Assembly: GCF_018139145.2 (NCBI RefSeq)
Contig: NC_059478.1
Span: forward strand, 7,998,001 to 8,062,000
Origin: Gymnogyps californianus
Taxonomy: Eukaryota > Chordata > Aves > Accipitriformes > Cathartidae
Direction of reading: 5' to 3'
DNA length: 64,000 nt
The position numbers and the translations under genes were made by a program. Below are positions 38,985-52,848 of the stretch, piece after piece (the stretch's first letter is position 1; every line of letters starts with the position of its first letter). The notes beneath the pieces were generated by a model that saw only the letters and a list, made by a program, of their open reading frames with translations, had not been told where the DNA came from and did no database searches.

Positions 38985-41900
38985 GAAAGCCTTTGATTTC
39001 AAGGGTTTTGGTAACTTCCTAAATTATGAGAGGCATGGACAGATTAGGCAATGTTGGAACAAAGGGGTTTCTCCATTCTTAATAAATTAACTGTTACATT
39101 AAAATTAGTCACAGTTTGCAAAAAAATGCCAGTTAAATAGAAACAAAAAGAAAATGTGCATATTTTCAATTTTAGAAATGGTAATTGAGAACCTTTGGAG
39201 AAAAACTTTCTTTTAAATAGGTGAGATCTGTTGTAGTTGTCAGTAACTTAAATTTGAGGCTCAGTTTCTAACATAATTACCCTTTATAATATGAAGAATA
39301 AATAAATGAGGTATATCAAAGGAATGAAGTATTTTTATATATTTGTCATGAAATGGCATTGTTGCATCAGTGTCCAGCCATGAAATGCACTCTTTCATCT
39401 TAGTGGACATCCCATAGCTTGCAGTAGGACCGCCGGGGAGAAACCTAGAATTGCCTTTCTGGGTACTAAACGTCGCGCTGAAAGGGAAGAAGTCCGAGCA
39501 GCATCCCCTCAACGGGGAGAGCCTGGGACTGAGCTGAAGGGCACTGGCCCCAGTGTTTCCCCTGTGCCATTAGAGGATAAATCACATACTAGATACAGAA
39601 ATGAGGTCCAGTGTTTTGTCAGTTGTACTGCTGGAGAGAACCATAGCTCCCTGGCGTCTCTCACCTTGCCTTGCAAATGAGCATGTCTCCTTTGTCCTGC
39701 CTGGCTGTGATTTTGCATGAACATTGCTTTCCTGAGGTGGCTTGCCAAGAGCATGTCTGATGATAATCTTTTTGATGCTAAAGTGATAGGTGGGATGGAG
39801 ACCAGAAAGGAATTTTCTAGCACACAACAGACACTTGGGTAAGCAGCCCGCAAACAACTCAATTTGTGACTGCCACTGGTGGCATGCAAAGCAGTGGCTG
39901 ATAAAGGAGGTCAGTGTTTTTAAAATGCTGTAGCTGGATATATAATTGAATGTACGACTGCCTGACATTTTTGTGGAAAAAATATCTGTAATACACATCT
40001 TCTGGACGGGATCCTAGATGTCTTTTTTAGAGCTATGAAAGCCTCAGACATAAAAAAATCTCAGCTGCTTAAGAATGAAGGAAGGGTTTGCCGTTTTGCT
40101 GAAACTTCAGGTTTCTCCTGCTGACTAAACTCAGAGAGAGGAAATCCCAGAGAAGGGGCTGCAGGGGAAATCACCTGAAGGGGACAGTGTGGCCGGCTCC
40201 TGCGCCTATTAAATGTTTCTTTTGAGCCCTGGAATTTCTGCTACGCTTGGTCTGGTTTTAATAACAGCCTTCGCAGGATCATAGGAAATTGACTCAGAAA
40301 ATGGGTCTGAGATATTAAAAGGGGAAAAAAAACATAGTTTTGAGGAAGAGTTCTTGTGGAAACTTGAGCTGTCTCTGTGACTTATTTTTGAACTAGGGCT
40401 CTGTGCTCTGACTGCTCTACCACCATTTTCTGCAATGATTCCTTGAAGTGTCAGGATCTCTCACATCTAGGAAAATAGTTTAGCTTCCTGAGAAGAAAGT
40501 TGTATTTTTAAAGTTCATCTAGGTTTCCAAAGGAGCTTTTTGTTGCAGCCCCCATCACTGTCGCATGGAGCTGAAAATCTGACGTGCTGAAGAAATATAA
40601 GCTTTCTATTTTCTCCTGTTCTGTCTTAAGATAAAAAGATCATTTTCAGGGGTAAGATTTGGACCATCCTTTTCCAATGAGCAGCTGAGTACACATTTGG
40701 TTTGGAGAACTGGGCACCTTACAGTGAGATACAGCCCCTGTCTTTAAAAAAATCCTTTTTTTCCTCAACTTTATTAGCATTTAATCAAAGGAATTGTGTG
40801 AAATGGTGAGCTGTCGGCATTTTCTCACTGTTCCTTGCTTACTGTACAGGGAAAGGAAAAGGGTTAGGGGAGCAGGAAATAATTTTCTTCCTTGCTTCAC
40901 TCTGATTCTAAAGCTGTTTTGGGTTATGTGCTCTGAATATTTCTGTAAGGAAATAGAAACTATTTGCATGATACATGCCTCTTTTAATTAATCCCACTTG
41001 AGGTGGGTGGATCTCTCCCAGCAAAGCCTGTGAGTAAAGGCCCCTGGCTTTAAGGGCTTGATGCCAAAGCATATATGATTTGTGAAATATTCCCCGCTGC
41101 CAGAATTTAGATTATTCCCCCTCTCTCTTAAAAGGCTGCAGTAGTATTCTGAAAGAAAACGCAGCTGTGCACTCCGCTTTGGTGAGATGGCTTTAAGCAG
41201 GCACTAGAGCCACTTCAGCTTACCATGATGTGTGTTTGCCTGCCTGTTTGGAAAGCCTGATCTTGACCAATTTTAGTTCTACTGTGGATGCTTTGGTTTA
41301 TGGCTTTTAGATGTCCTGAATGGGAATCTCAGCTTCGCCACAAGGAAAACAATTGAATTGGAAATGTTTTTCTCCCGGCAGTAGAGCCCATGGTGTTAGT
41401 GGGGGTGGGAGGGTGCTCCCCTTTTCTCTCTGTGTCCTGCTCTGCAATGCTACTGTGGATTCATGAAGGCTTTCCCAATGCAGCACTGGAGATAGTTACT
41501 CACTTTGCCATTAAAACATACATGACCCCACTTGATGTGGAACCCTGGGACCTGGTTACACAGGGGTCTTGAAGGGCTGGACCATCCACTCAAGCAGGCA
41601 GGAACATAAATGCTCTTGAGCGCGTCTCACCCTCAGGCATGCTGGTGCTCGGTCCTGGGGGCTGAGGGTGGTCTTTACATGTGAGGCAAGCAGCGGGAGA
41701 GAATTCATGTTGTGCTATTCGTCAACAGTCCCATACTCTCCCTAAAATTTACTTCAACCCACAGCCAGCCAGCCAGCATGGAAGGGGTGACGGCTGCTAT
41801 GCAGCTACGTTTTATTGTGCCGTGACCTGTTGTGTCTGTAACTAATCTGTGTTGTAAGCCATCATTATGTATTTCTGCCAACACGGCACAAAAAGGTACT

Positions 41901-42894
41901 TCTACTTGACAGTAGTTACAGTTAGAAATTTCCAGACAAAGTCAGAAGTGCTGCAGAAGGCATCACTGCCTGACGTTTCCTGGTCCACAGGCTCTGTACT
42001 CAGCTCTTCAATTGCCAAATATCAACCATTAAGTAAGTTTTCTGTGATGGATTTTTATCTATTAGAGTTCTTTGGAAAGATTTAATGTAATGTCTAACCC
42101 TGTGCATTGAATGATAAGGGGATCCCTTGCAAAAATTGCACGCGATCCTTTGATTAAAATCTGTCATAGTGCATAGGCATATAAGGCCAGAAGGGTTATC
42201 CTGCCTTAGCCTGGGAATCTCCTCTCTTCTGAAAGTTTGACCTCGCAGCCTTAAAAGCTTACTACTATGTTTTTAATGGAATACAAGTAATAATCAGCCA
42301 TTTCATCAAACTCTTCTGGCAGGATGAATAAGTGCCCACCTTAAAGCATTTGCCTGCTGAGTTGGATGATCTCAGTCTGAACACCCAAGCAGAAGAGCAC
42401 AGCTCTGTCCAGCAGTAGCATGCATTTGTCCTCTTTGAATGGGTCTTCAGTGAAAAAAGTATAATCAGTAATTAGGAGCGTTTCATGCAAGCAAAGAGGC
42501 AAGAGTGTTATATGGAAGGATTTCAAAATCCTGCTGAATTTCAGGGGAAAAAGAAAGCCAAAGAATAACTAATTTAATTCTGCATTTCATGTTTGTGATC
42601 AAAAGAATATACAACTACGCGAGTGATGCAAAGCCAGAGCCCATCACAGGAGGGGATACTGCTCTTCTGTAGTCAGTATGTTTCCAACTCTGCCTGTCCA
42701 AGAACCCCAAAATCACAAGACTTAGGAGAATATCAGTTATTCTTTCTGTGATTTCTGCCCTGGGGGAAGACACCCCTGTGTAATTTGTTACCAGTCTAAT
42801 TTACATTTCTTGTTGAAATGCACACGCAGTAATATGTTCCTTTTGGTGCTGGCTGCTTCAAGCAGGAGACTCCATTTATTTTCCCTTATCTCTT

Positions 42895-43180
42895 AGAAAG
42901 GAGCTCTGCTTTTCCCCCTCCTCCACTGGCTCCTTTATCACTATTTTGGTTTCCCTTTTTTCTGCCCTTCCCTCGCTGTCCCTTTCTTGACCATCCTGTT
43001 TGCTTCCTCTTTCACCTTCTCCCTTCACTTGGTTTCCTGCCCGGTACATTTGTCTCCCTTCCCCACGTATTCCCTCCTTCTCACTGTCTTGTCTTGGTTT
43101 CTTTCCAACTTATCCCTTCCCTGGCACCTTTGTAAATCTGTCTCCTGCTCCTTGCACTTCTGTCTTCTTTTAAAGTTTTT
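42895..43180. repeat. Pyrimidine-rich zone
   Basis: Sequence is strongly biased to C and T on the + strand over nearly 300 bases, with many CTTCC, TTTCC and CCCTTCC motifs. It keeps open a 66-codon frame rich in Ser, Leu and Phe, which is a composition artefact. It is too far from any known acceptor to be a splice tract. Confidence 0.6.
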
Positions 43181-46100
43181 CAGATAGTTTTCAAACCATA
43201 AAATGCAATATTTGGCAATCTTTCTTAACAGCAGCCTGGTGTCAGTGGCTGTGACAACCATTAGAAACACTAGCTACACTACTTAGGGTAGCCATACTGC
43301 CTTGTGCAAAAACAGTTGAGGAATACTGGTCATCTTACCTGGGGTCATCTTGCAGCTTCAGTGCTAACAGAAGCAATGAAAGAAGTAGCATTCTGAATGA
43401 GGATAAATATTGGAGGGATTGGCCAGAAAGCAGGTCACAGCAGGTTTTAAAAACATGTAAAATATCACATACAACAACTCTTGTGGTTTCATTGTAATTC
43501 TGCAATACCGATCTTACGAGAAATTTGGAACAGCATTTGCACAGAACTGATTCTTCAGCTGCCTGAACTGTAATGCTGTGAGAGATACAGGAGGGTCTCC
43601 ACTTCTGCTCCAGGAGCTTCACTGATTGCTGCCCCCAAAAGGATGGCTTTCTTCTAGACTAGCAATAGGATTTCGTTCACTGCCTTCCTTCATATACCTC
43701 TCTTCCAGATGACTATCCTGAAGGTCAAGTAAAACAAAGTTCATGGCACGTCAGACATTGCAGCCTAGGTACTATATCTGCTGCCACTGACTCTTAACTC
43801 CCATCAGCATCTCCTCTCATCAGCCAGAGGCAGGCTCTCCACTTCATATCTTCAGCGGTCTAGGAATTTTGTGATGAGCAATACACTATGACAGTTGAAC
43901 AAATGTATCTGAAGAGTCACTTGTTCTATGTGGAGTTTAGGTTTGATCTTGTTTATTGTATCTCAGGTAGTTTTGATCGTCTTTAGTATTGTTCCTGAGC
44001 TACTTGCTCCTGCCTTATTCAACAAAAAATTGTTTTTAAAATGAGGTGAACTAGGAGAGATCCATTTGATTGGGACTGTCGCAAGTTATTTTCAAAGTTC
44101 AGCAAAGAGGACCAGGCTGGGAAACGGCTCTTCATTACTCTTAGTGTAGACCAGTCCCATGTGATGGGGAAGGGTAAGTAAAAATGATGCAAGAGAGAGG
44201 AAGACAGAAAAAGAAGGAACCTAAAAAGAGCTGAAAGAAGTGATTCTGGGATAAAGATGATGATGTGAGTGCAGTCCTCAAACACAGTGGAAGCCTGCTT
44301 TGGGAGTGTCAGCTGGTGAACTGAATGAATAAGTAATTTATTCTGTTAGGTATTTTCAGCAAAAGCTTTTTTTTGTTGTTTCCTTAGCCTTTTCTCTCTC
44401 AAGATACTGTTAGTAGAAGGAAGTGGGTTTTATTTTTAGTCTCTCTCAACTTGAAAAAGGAAAGTAGAGTAAAACAATAGCAAATGTTGTTTGCCAGAAG
44501 TATAGGAACCTGAAGATGTGTTTTGTCCGCAGTAATTATTTAATCTCATAACAGAGTAGTTTAATAACAGTTGCCATGAAGGCTATGCAGGATTAGAGCA
44601 AGGGTGTTTAGCAGGAAATTTCTTGCCTTGTCTGAAAGAGTGGGCAGAATAGCAGTGCATTTCGAGCCTTCCTTATGCTAGAAGAGAAAACGTATGACAG
44701 CAAATAGAGAGAAAGCAGTGATGATCTGAACTTCCTGAACCTGCAGGCATCGTGAAAGGCTCTGCTTGAAACTCTCCTGTCCCCTGCAAGCTGTATTGGA
44801 TCATTAGTGAATGAGGGCACTCAATGGCTACATTAACAACAGTGACACTGATAATCACATTAGTTGTCATCGTGGACAAGAAGAGGTGCAACTCCAGCTG
44901 GAGGTGACAACCAGGATGTTTGCTCCCTTTCTTGCACCAAGGTAAGTAAAGAGGAGAGAGACAAAAAGGCAGAGGGAAGGTCAAAGGTGAGTAGGAAGGA
45001 AGAACAGAGTGGGCAGAAGTAGATGTGGTGTTCAGAGGCAGTACATGATTCATATTGATGCTGAACAGTACAGCTAAACACAGACCAGTACACAAGATTT
45101 GAGCTACTATGCAAAGATTAGATGTTCCTCCTGCTGATTTTGTGGCCCTTCTGTTTTCATCGTCTGTGGACAGAGATGAATGTATCACTCAGCACTCCTA
45201 ACTCTCTCTTCTTCCACGGGCAGTTTTGATCCTCTTGACCATCCTGACCTAGGGTTTCTGAAAGGTTGGGACAGTCCTCCACTAATGTGTTGCACGCTTG
45301 CTTACTTGACATGTTCCCTGCTGAAGGGCAAACAAGAACACACAGTTTGTTAAGAATAATAGTCTGTCTTGGTCGCTCCATTGAATTAATTTTTTTGTTT
45401 ATTCAAGCTGAGTTTTCCGTATGACACATTAATTCCCTGAAATGTCTAATTCGAAAATGCAACACCCACATAAACATACAAACGTATTTGTATGTGTGTG
45501 TGATAGATGTTAATTTATGATGGTCATATAGAAAATGTAGTTTGAGTTGCATTGAGTTGCATAAATTAATCTAGTGGAGCATCATATTTTGGACCTCTTT
45601 GCCTCTGAAAGGAGTATCTGTATTAAGTTAAATCACGCACAGTGGAACCTCCGTAACCCTAATGCTTTGGAACAGTGTTAGCATTTGAATTAATGGAGAT
45701 TTATATTGCTGCAGTGTAGTGGTGACTAGTGGAAGGACACATTCTTCCCAGTCACTCTTACTTTTTTGTTTCTTTCATTTAAAAGAAATAGGTATCGGAT
45801 AAAACAGCATAATCTAACAACTTTAACTTGCTTACACAACACAAAAATTCTTCCACTGACAGAGTATTGTGCAGCTGGGTCATTTGAAATAGTGAGGTTC
45901 AGTGGTATGTATAGCTGTGCAAGTATCTGGCAGTACAGTCGCAGCACGCCCTCTATGCATTTGTGGAGTCTGATACATATGTGTTCAGCTGGAGAGCTAC
46001 TTCAGAACTGGCATGCATCCTCCAACACTGTGCTGTGCGCCTCAGTGCTTCCGTTCCTGACTTGCCTGCCGATAGTAATCCTGTGGACATGCTTACTAGA

Positions 46101-47749
46101 GACATTTCATGGTTGACAAAATGACATTTTTCAGTACAGAAACAAATCTGAGAAATTTTCACTCTCTTGGACCATTATGTTGGGGTAAGGGACCGTCTCA
46201 GACAGATATTCCCCAACTACTTTTTCCTTTCATCACCATTGAGTGCTGTTTCTCATTTCTCCCATAATCATCTCCTCCTGATTCTTGTCTGACTCCTGCT
46301 TTACTCCTCTTAATGTCATCATCCTTTTTCTGCTTTTCCTACTTTCTTATGACCTGTGTCACTACTATCAAGTGCCTTTCCTCCTCTTGGTTTTCCCACT
46401 TCCACTCAAGATCCTTTCTCCTGAACTGATGTTCGGGAGACTCCGCAGTAGCCATGCTGCATCTGCTGTAGGCCAGAAAGAGTTTTAAGTATGCATAGAC
46501 TGTAGACTAACTAATCAGGCCTACAAACCATGTCTTGCCTCTATTCTTCAACCATGATGGCTACAGTACTTTCACTTCTGGTCTGGATTTTCTTCCAAAT
46601 CCAGAGGCTGATGGAGGTCAAGAGGTACCATATAAAAGTTAGTTAGGTTGACATAAGAACCAGGAAAAGTAGAGAATAAGCTGTGTGGGTCTCTCAGGAT
46701 CTTACTGAAATGGAGAAAACCGTATAAAAATAAAATCAGTCAAGGTATAATAACTATCCCAAGAACAAGCTACTTAGTCTCTCTAAATAATCACCCAAAC
46801 AAGAAACTATAGTTATTCTTCACCTGAAGTAAGTCACTCTTATCCTCTTATTGTATGCCTCACATCCAGATTTGTATTGTCACCTAAAATAAAATTTGCC
46901 TGCAGTCAGACTTAAAGCCGCTTAAAGATTTTGTTTAAATATTTTCTCGTTAAATTCTGCAAAGATGATGTCACGTATCAGGGTACTCTGAGAGGGTTGC
47001 ATTATAGGGAAACCAAGATCATGGAAAAGGGAGAGAATAATGGACTTTTGTTTACAGTTTCAGATCTATAGGATGTATCGTAAAATATAGTTATGCGCAT
47101 GCCTTCTGCAAGTGTTCTCTGGTGGTCACAAGCGAACAAGAATGTAAAATGTAAGTGGAAATGAAAGCCGTTTATTTAGAAGTATGTTAGCTGTGCTCCG
47201 AGAAGAGAAGCCATCTTCTCTGAGCGGGGCCTCCCATGGTAATTACAGCCATGCTTTACTGAAAGCATATTTTGTGGACTCTGTGTGGGGAGCGATAGCA
47301 CTTCTCAAAAGGCAAATGCTTGAAGAGCTCCCATATGTTTCTGATCGAATTTTAAGTCTAGACTTGCTTTATTTAGTTTCTTTTGCTCTGCATTTGCCTA
47401 GCTAAAGCTTTTAGGAGTTCTTTTAAAACTGGAAAAATGGTGTGTGCTGCGTAGGTTAAAAATAAATGTAAAACTTTTCCTTTTTTAAAAAAGTTTTTGC
47501 ATGGGGGTAAGAGTTACCCTCCGTTCAAAACCCCACTGAGCTCTTCAAAGGAGGAGTCTCTGCAGCAACATCAGGGAGTTATTAAATACATACTTAGTCC
47601 ACAATTTTCATTGGTAAATTCTTTATGTCTGCTTAATGTGTGCTAGTTAGAAGAACTGATTCTTTCTGCAGACTCGTTTACTCAACCCTGGGGACCTATG
47701 ATCCCCTGCCCCTTTAGCACTAACTTTTACAAACACTGTTTCCCTTTTT

Positions 47750-47790
47750 AAAAAAAAAAAAAAAAAAAAACCAAAAAACACACACACACA
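47750..47790. repeat. Poly(A) tract followed by (CA)n
   Basis: About 21 consecutive A, then CC and an A-rich bridge, then about six CA units. Confidence 0.85.
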
Positions 47791-47929
47791 AGAAAACCAC
47801 AACAGACTGAGCAGCCCGTTAAAGGGGCCAGGCAGCGGGACTCGGCCCCAGAACTGGAAAACCCAGCTGAAATGTTGGAGACAATAACCAAATTGGAATT
47901 ACCACAGCAGTGACATTTTTATAAGAAGG

Positions 47930-48330
47930 AGCTTTCTATGAACCGGGAGCTGCCTTTCGGGGCCTGGGAACAGCTCAGCACTGCGAACGCACCCCCGGGC
48001 TGTCAGAGTCGGGCCGATAATGCAGAGAAAACGCCGTCCACGCCGTCTCTCCCGCTATCATCTGTTGGCCTCAGACTAAACATTTAATTGGGCTTAGTCA
48101 CATACTTACTCACTGACATGGCAGCTAGCGCGGAGCCGGGATCTGGGGGAGGTTGTTTTTCTCTGGTTTTCCCTCGCTTCTGTCCACGGGCAGGCTGGAG
48201 CTCCCCCTGCTGCTCTGCTCTCCAGGTTACTGCCCGTTTGCTTCGCGTTCCTCCACGTTTGGAGAGTCTGGCAGCGCTCATTTACGTAACCTTTGCTCAG
48301 AAAGCGATGGTGCCGAAATCGCACACTAGG
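47930..48330. promoter_or_regulatory. CpG-rich intronic patch, possible regulatory element
   Basis: In contrast to the AT-rich intron around it, this stretch is GC-rich and keeps many CpG dinucleotides, for example in the segments CGAACGCACCCCCGGG, GTCGGGCCG and CGCCGTCCACGCCGTC. An enhancer or a minor internal promoter is possible. I see no recognisable first exon next to it, so the role is inferred from composition alone. Confidence 0.3.
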
Positions 48331-51300
48331 CTTCCCTCAGACCCGTGTTTTTTGGAGGTGCCCAGAACAGAGAGGAAGGTGGGACTACATTCGCAAGGAG
48401 CAGCAGTGCTGGTTGCCGGCTCTGTTATCTCAAGGTGGCGGTTTGGGTGCTCAGGCTCCTGCACCCCTCCATCCCGGGGAATGCTTGCACTCCCAGCCAC
48501 TGCTCCGGGCGTAAAGGAAGGGGGAGAGGCAAGAGATGTGTGAGTTGGCCTCTCCTCCTATCTTTGGGGTTGAGATTCCTGTGTAGGGGGAATAAAAGGT
48601 CTGAATCCTACTCCCAGTGTAAAAATGGTCACATAGTGACTTGTCACCTTGACAGAGAAATCTAGTGAGAGGCACCTTCTGGGCTTGTCCTTTCCTTCAC
48701 TTTGACTTGAGCTTCGGCTCGTGCCAGTTGATACTGTGTGCCAGCAGCTAGCAAAGGCGAGGTCTCTTCCCCAAGCTGAACCCTGCGCTGTGCTCTGCCC
48801 GGGGACTCAGGAGCATGGCCCCTCTTCCTGCGTTACCAGCACAGGGAACCAGAGATGGCCCAGGAGACTGTCAGCAGCAGGACTGGAGGTGAATGATGCT
48901 TTTGCAGGTCATTTCCCAAGTGCTGCCATTTCCCAAACATCTGCCGCTCCTCTGGAAGGCACCTCTGCTCTCTAGGTGGAGGTCCCACTCCTCTAGTCAT
49001 GGTGTGCTGGGTTAAGGAGCTGGAAGGAAGCCCTGTGCAACTGCATGGGAGCCAGGCAGCACCCTTAAGGGGGCAGAGGAGAGGGGCTGGAGCTCAGGAG
49101 AGGTCTGCCCGTTCCTCATGTACATCCCTGCCCATACCAGTTGGGAAGACACACACGAGTGTATGTATGCAGGGCATCCCAGATACATGCGTGTGTCTCC
49201 GCCAGGAGGTATTCATAGCGTGAAGTGGGGGGGGAGAGCTTGGGCTGAGGGGTCCCCTCGCTGAGCCAGACCTGCCTGTCGGGCAGTGCCGCAGGGAGAA
49301 CAAGGCTGGCACGGCTCTGCCCGCTGCGTGGGGCAAGGGGAGAGGCTGCAGCGTGGCACTGCACCCCCGGCCTTCGCAGTGGCAGCGGCTTCTCATCAGA
49401 GAGGGGCCCCTTGGGGGTATCAGCCTCTCCTTGAAGTGCTGCTCTGGGGTGGAAACGAGAGCCTGCTGGGGGATTTTTCTGTTCAGGTCTGGACTGGGCT
49501 TGAATGAAAATTCAAAATAATGGTCAGAGTGCAGTAACAGCTCTGGTTCGAGGAGGAAACGGGGCCCAGACCTGATTTTGGTTCAGGTTTGGTTTGACTG
49601 ATTATATCCAGGAAATCCTCCCACTGTGCTCTCCAGTTTCTGATCCTGCTGGGCTCAATAGCAATTTGACTAAATTACATTATTTGAATCCAGTGTGCTG
49701 CATTCAACCTGGTACTAAAATGCATGCTTGGGCTTGTATCTTTTAAATTTGATATGAAGACAGCTGTATGCATTTTCCCTTGTTTGTAAATTGTATACAC
49801 ATGATACGATGTTTTCAGTAAGCGCTAAACAATGCAATGTGAGGCATTTCAACAAAGGAATAATTTAATGCAACCCAGCAGAAATGCAGAGCCTTAGAAG
49901 TGGTTCTTTATGAAACTACAGATTTTGGAAATGGGTCCAGAAGACCTACACTGGAGCAACACAAGAAACAATAGTTAACACAGTAACGTTTTTTCTGTAA
50001 GAAAAATACACCATGAAGAAATTATATTTTGCCTATTTTTTTAGCTTGTTGATTTACTTGAATGCTTCAGTTGGCATATTTTGTATTTGTTGCATGTTAG
50101 GGATTAAAATTCTCATTTCTTCACCAAAAGAGAATATTGTCGTACAAGATGCACTTTGAGGCAAACAAGACTTTTTTTGTCAAGTGTAAATTTGTCTCAT
50201 ATATTATGTTCCAGTTCAAAGAAGATTAACACATTGTTACATTCTTTTCATCTTCTATTTAGCTTTAACAGAATGAGACACGTTTCCTTTGTCATCTTCT
50301 TCAGAGACAGGAACTGTTCCTACTTTCACAGGTGGAGGACAGCGTTAGAGAAGGCTGTACAATTTGTCTTGGCCATTAGTGAAGCCTGCTGAAGCTGGAT
50401 GGGAACTGAAGAGCCCTCGGCTCCCCACCGTGTTCAGACCCCAGGCTCATGCCTCTCAGAGCAGCTACGTGCTCTCGTGGTGATCTGGGCTGGGTTAAGG
50501 AATAAAGAGAGAGATGGTACTTCCCGTTAAAGAAAATGGGGAGCAAAACCACTGTGTAAGAGATGGATTGGAATAACTGCAGCAACAAAAACCTGCTGGA
50601 GGGTGCTGGATAGCTAGCTAAGGGAGCAGGCTGGCTGTGAGGAACAGTCTCTTAGGTGTATTTATACAGCACAAAGCAGTGCCAGGCAGAACTGTCTGAG
50701 CTAGTGCAGGCGCTGGAGGCCAAACAGGTATTGTCACTTCAGATTCTGCACAGGCTTTGCTCAGCGGCGGGGTGTTTTAGCCCAGGTGGAATGGAGCATT
50801 AACAAAATACTCTTTGTAACTAAGCTGATGGAGTTACCTCTACACAGCACTGATATGAACCATGTGCCCTAAATACACACAAAAATGTAAAAGGCAGTTA
50901 CATAGCTACCAGAGAGAATCTGTCTACAACTCCAGCAGAGTTGGTGTGTCATCCTTGGACGAAGCGAGGGAGGGGAAGGTCTCAGCGTGGACTATCCCTG
51001 CTCAACCTGGACTGCAGGTGGAACGTGCTCGGGGATTGTACTGCTGCTAACTCTTGCACTGTGATCTCTTATCAGATGGTGATGCAGTCCAAATTGAAAT
51101 GCAGGGATTTGCAGTACACAGGAGCCTGTGCTGAATCAGCCATTTGAAACAGGGGAATAAAGACCCATAAGCCTTCCCAAAAAATCTGGGACTCCCTTAG
51201 CAGTTACTGAAGTTGATAGAGGAACACATGAGTGGTGAATGAATGAATCCAGAAGCAGTAGCCATGGCTAGCGTTTTCATAACTGGCCATTGATGTAAAG

Positions 51301-51803
51301 CTTGAAATTTGTGCCTCAAATTCAGGCACATTGGCGTGGCTCCAGTTGGCCCAACTGTGCAAGAAGCTGCAGGTTTTTCTGCTTCTGTAAACAGCAGCTG
51401 AAATCACTGCAGGCTGTCTTCCCGAATCCAGCTGGCCACTCTGAAACGTGCCTGTAAGTCCGCTCTGTGGCTGTCCAGGCTGGGACTGACCCCTGAGAAA
51501 ACGGGAATAATGATCCTCCCCGATGGTTTCCATGGCACAAGAAGGTAACTGTTCGGAGAATACCCAGGCTGCGGACCAGAGAGAAGAGCTGTCCGATATG
51601 TGAGAGGGCTAAGGCATGGTATGCACGTGGCAAACCCGTCGCTTTCTTCCTTATTGTGGATGCGTAGGGCTGTCATGCTTCAGTGTACGTGGAAATAAGA
51701 TTGTTGTGTTTAGGAGCATGTGCATGTTCACGTAGCGACAGCAAAAGGTGCCAGGTTCGTTCTCAGTGTTTGTGCTTATTGTTTCTTCTCTCTTTCTCTC
51801 CAG

Positions 51804-51873
51804 TCGAAGACCACCCCCTTCACCTACTCGGCCCACTGTCATTCGTCCGTTAGATTCATCCCTGTTAGACTAA
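51804..51873 (+). CDS. DNM3: DNM3 canonical terminal exon, tail ending SSLLD
   Basis: The acceptor is an excellent pyrimidine tract (TTTCTTCTCTCTTTCTCTCCAG). The first base completes AG|T (Ser), followed by RRPPPSPTRPT, VIRPLDSSLLD and TAA at 51871-51873. This agrees with the recalled C-terminus of mammalian DNM3, with changes such as Ile to Val and Glu to Asp, and is close to the DNM2 ending. RRPPPSPTRP adds further SH3-ligand prolines and arginines. It is joined to the donor at 38234 across 13.6 kb. Confidence 0.95.
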
Positions 51874-52823
51874 AAGAAGTTTCTGGCATGTCATTCATTG
51901 TTAACCAAATATGTGGAAACAAATCGCTTGATAACTGTTGCAATAACCAATGTATAGTCGCATGTATGGACATCTATAGGCAAGTAACCAATTTTACTGA
52001 TATACTCTCTGACCATTCTGCATTGTTTATGAGGTCTTAAATGTTTTGGGAAGGTCTGTGCTGCCTTGACTTTTCCTTTTGCAATAGCTGATGTTAGCTA
52101 ACTTACTGACACATGTCTTCACCCAGGCAACTGTGCTCACAGTCCTGTACAGCAAATGGAGGGCTTGACTTTGTGTGTGTTTGTGCACGTGTTGATTTGA
52201 TCTCCTTCTTTTTTTCCTCTTATCTGAAAGGAATTTTGCTTTTATTTGTCCCTTTCAGGTTTTCTATTGTTTGGAATTACAGAGTTATGCCCATTTTCTC
52301 TTTTAATGGCTAAACTGGGCAAAGAAAAGCAATGTGGTTTCTTACCAACCTCTTCTGAAGGCCCCACACTTCCATGCCTCTCTTGTAAGAAGCTTACTGG
52401 ATGGCTGCTTCTCCTATAATTTCTCCTTATCCAAAGTCAAGTTTTTAAGGAATGTTGTTAAACGAGAAGGGTGTGTATGGGACAATGCGCGTTTTACTTT
52501 ATTTCCACGTTGGCAGCTGACGTGCAAAGTTGGTTGGGTGGTTGGTAAGGACCAGGCTGCGGTGCCCCAGCTTGCAGGGCTCAGTGTGGAGCTGTCTCAC
52601 CCTGCAGCAAGGATGTGAAAGGGCGGCTGGAAGAGCCGGTATGTGACAGAGCAGCATGTGCCAGCTCGCTTTGTCCTCTGCTAGTGCTTGCTCACATTCA
52701 TACTCCCACTGAACTCATGGGAAGCCTTGGGGGTATGTGAGTGCATGTAATACATATAAATGTACTGCGCGGCAGGATCCAGAGAACTGAGCATTGCTTT
52801 TGGTCATTTTCTGAAACAGAAGG

Positions 52824-52848
52824 AGATATAGATACAGATATAGATATA
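52824..52848. repeat. (GATATA)n-like short tandem repeat
   Basis: GATATA/GATACA units are repeated about four times. Confidence 0.7.

Larger units (their letters stand above)
38235..51803 (+). other. DNM3: DNM3 intron before the canonical last exon
   Basis: This 13.6 kb intron runs from GTAAGA to the acceptor TCTCTCCAG. It contains an (AT)n tract at 38971-38984, a pyrimidine-rich zone at 42895-43180, poly(A) and CA tracts at 47.75-47.79 kb and a CpG-rich patch at about 47.93-48.33 kb. Longer open frames at 44.7-45.2 kb and 48.1-48.5 kb have no recognisable domains. I saw no additional phase-compatible coding exon that I can support. Confidence 0.9.

Noticed and set aside
43702..43730. Acceptor-like CTCTTCCAG followed by ATGACTATCC as another DNM3 terminal exon
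   Set aside because: In the required phase (AG|A then TGA) it stops at once and adds no tail.
44673..45188. 171-codon open frame on the - strand
   Set aside because: It has no homology that I recognise. A donor-like CACCAAGGTAAGTA on the + strand at about 44935-44948 was also considered, but there is no coding frame or acceptor to match it.
48088..48543. 151-codon frame over the CpG-rich patch
   Set aside because: Open frames overlap on both strands, as expected from base composition; no protein features.
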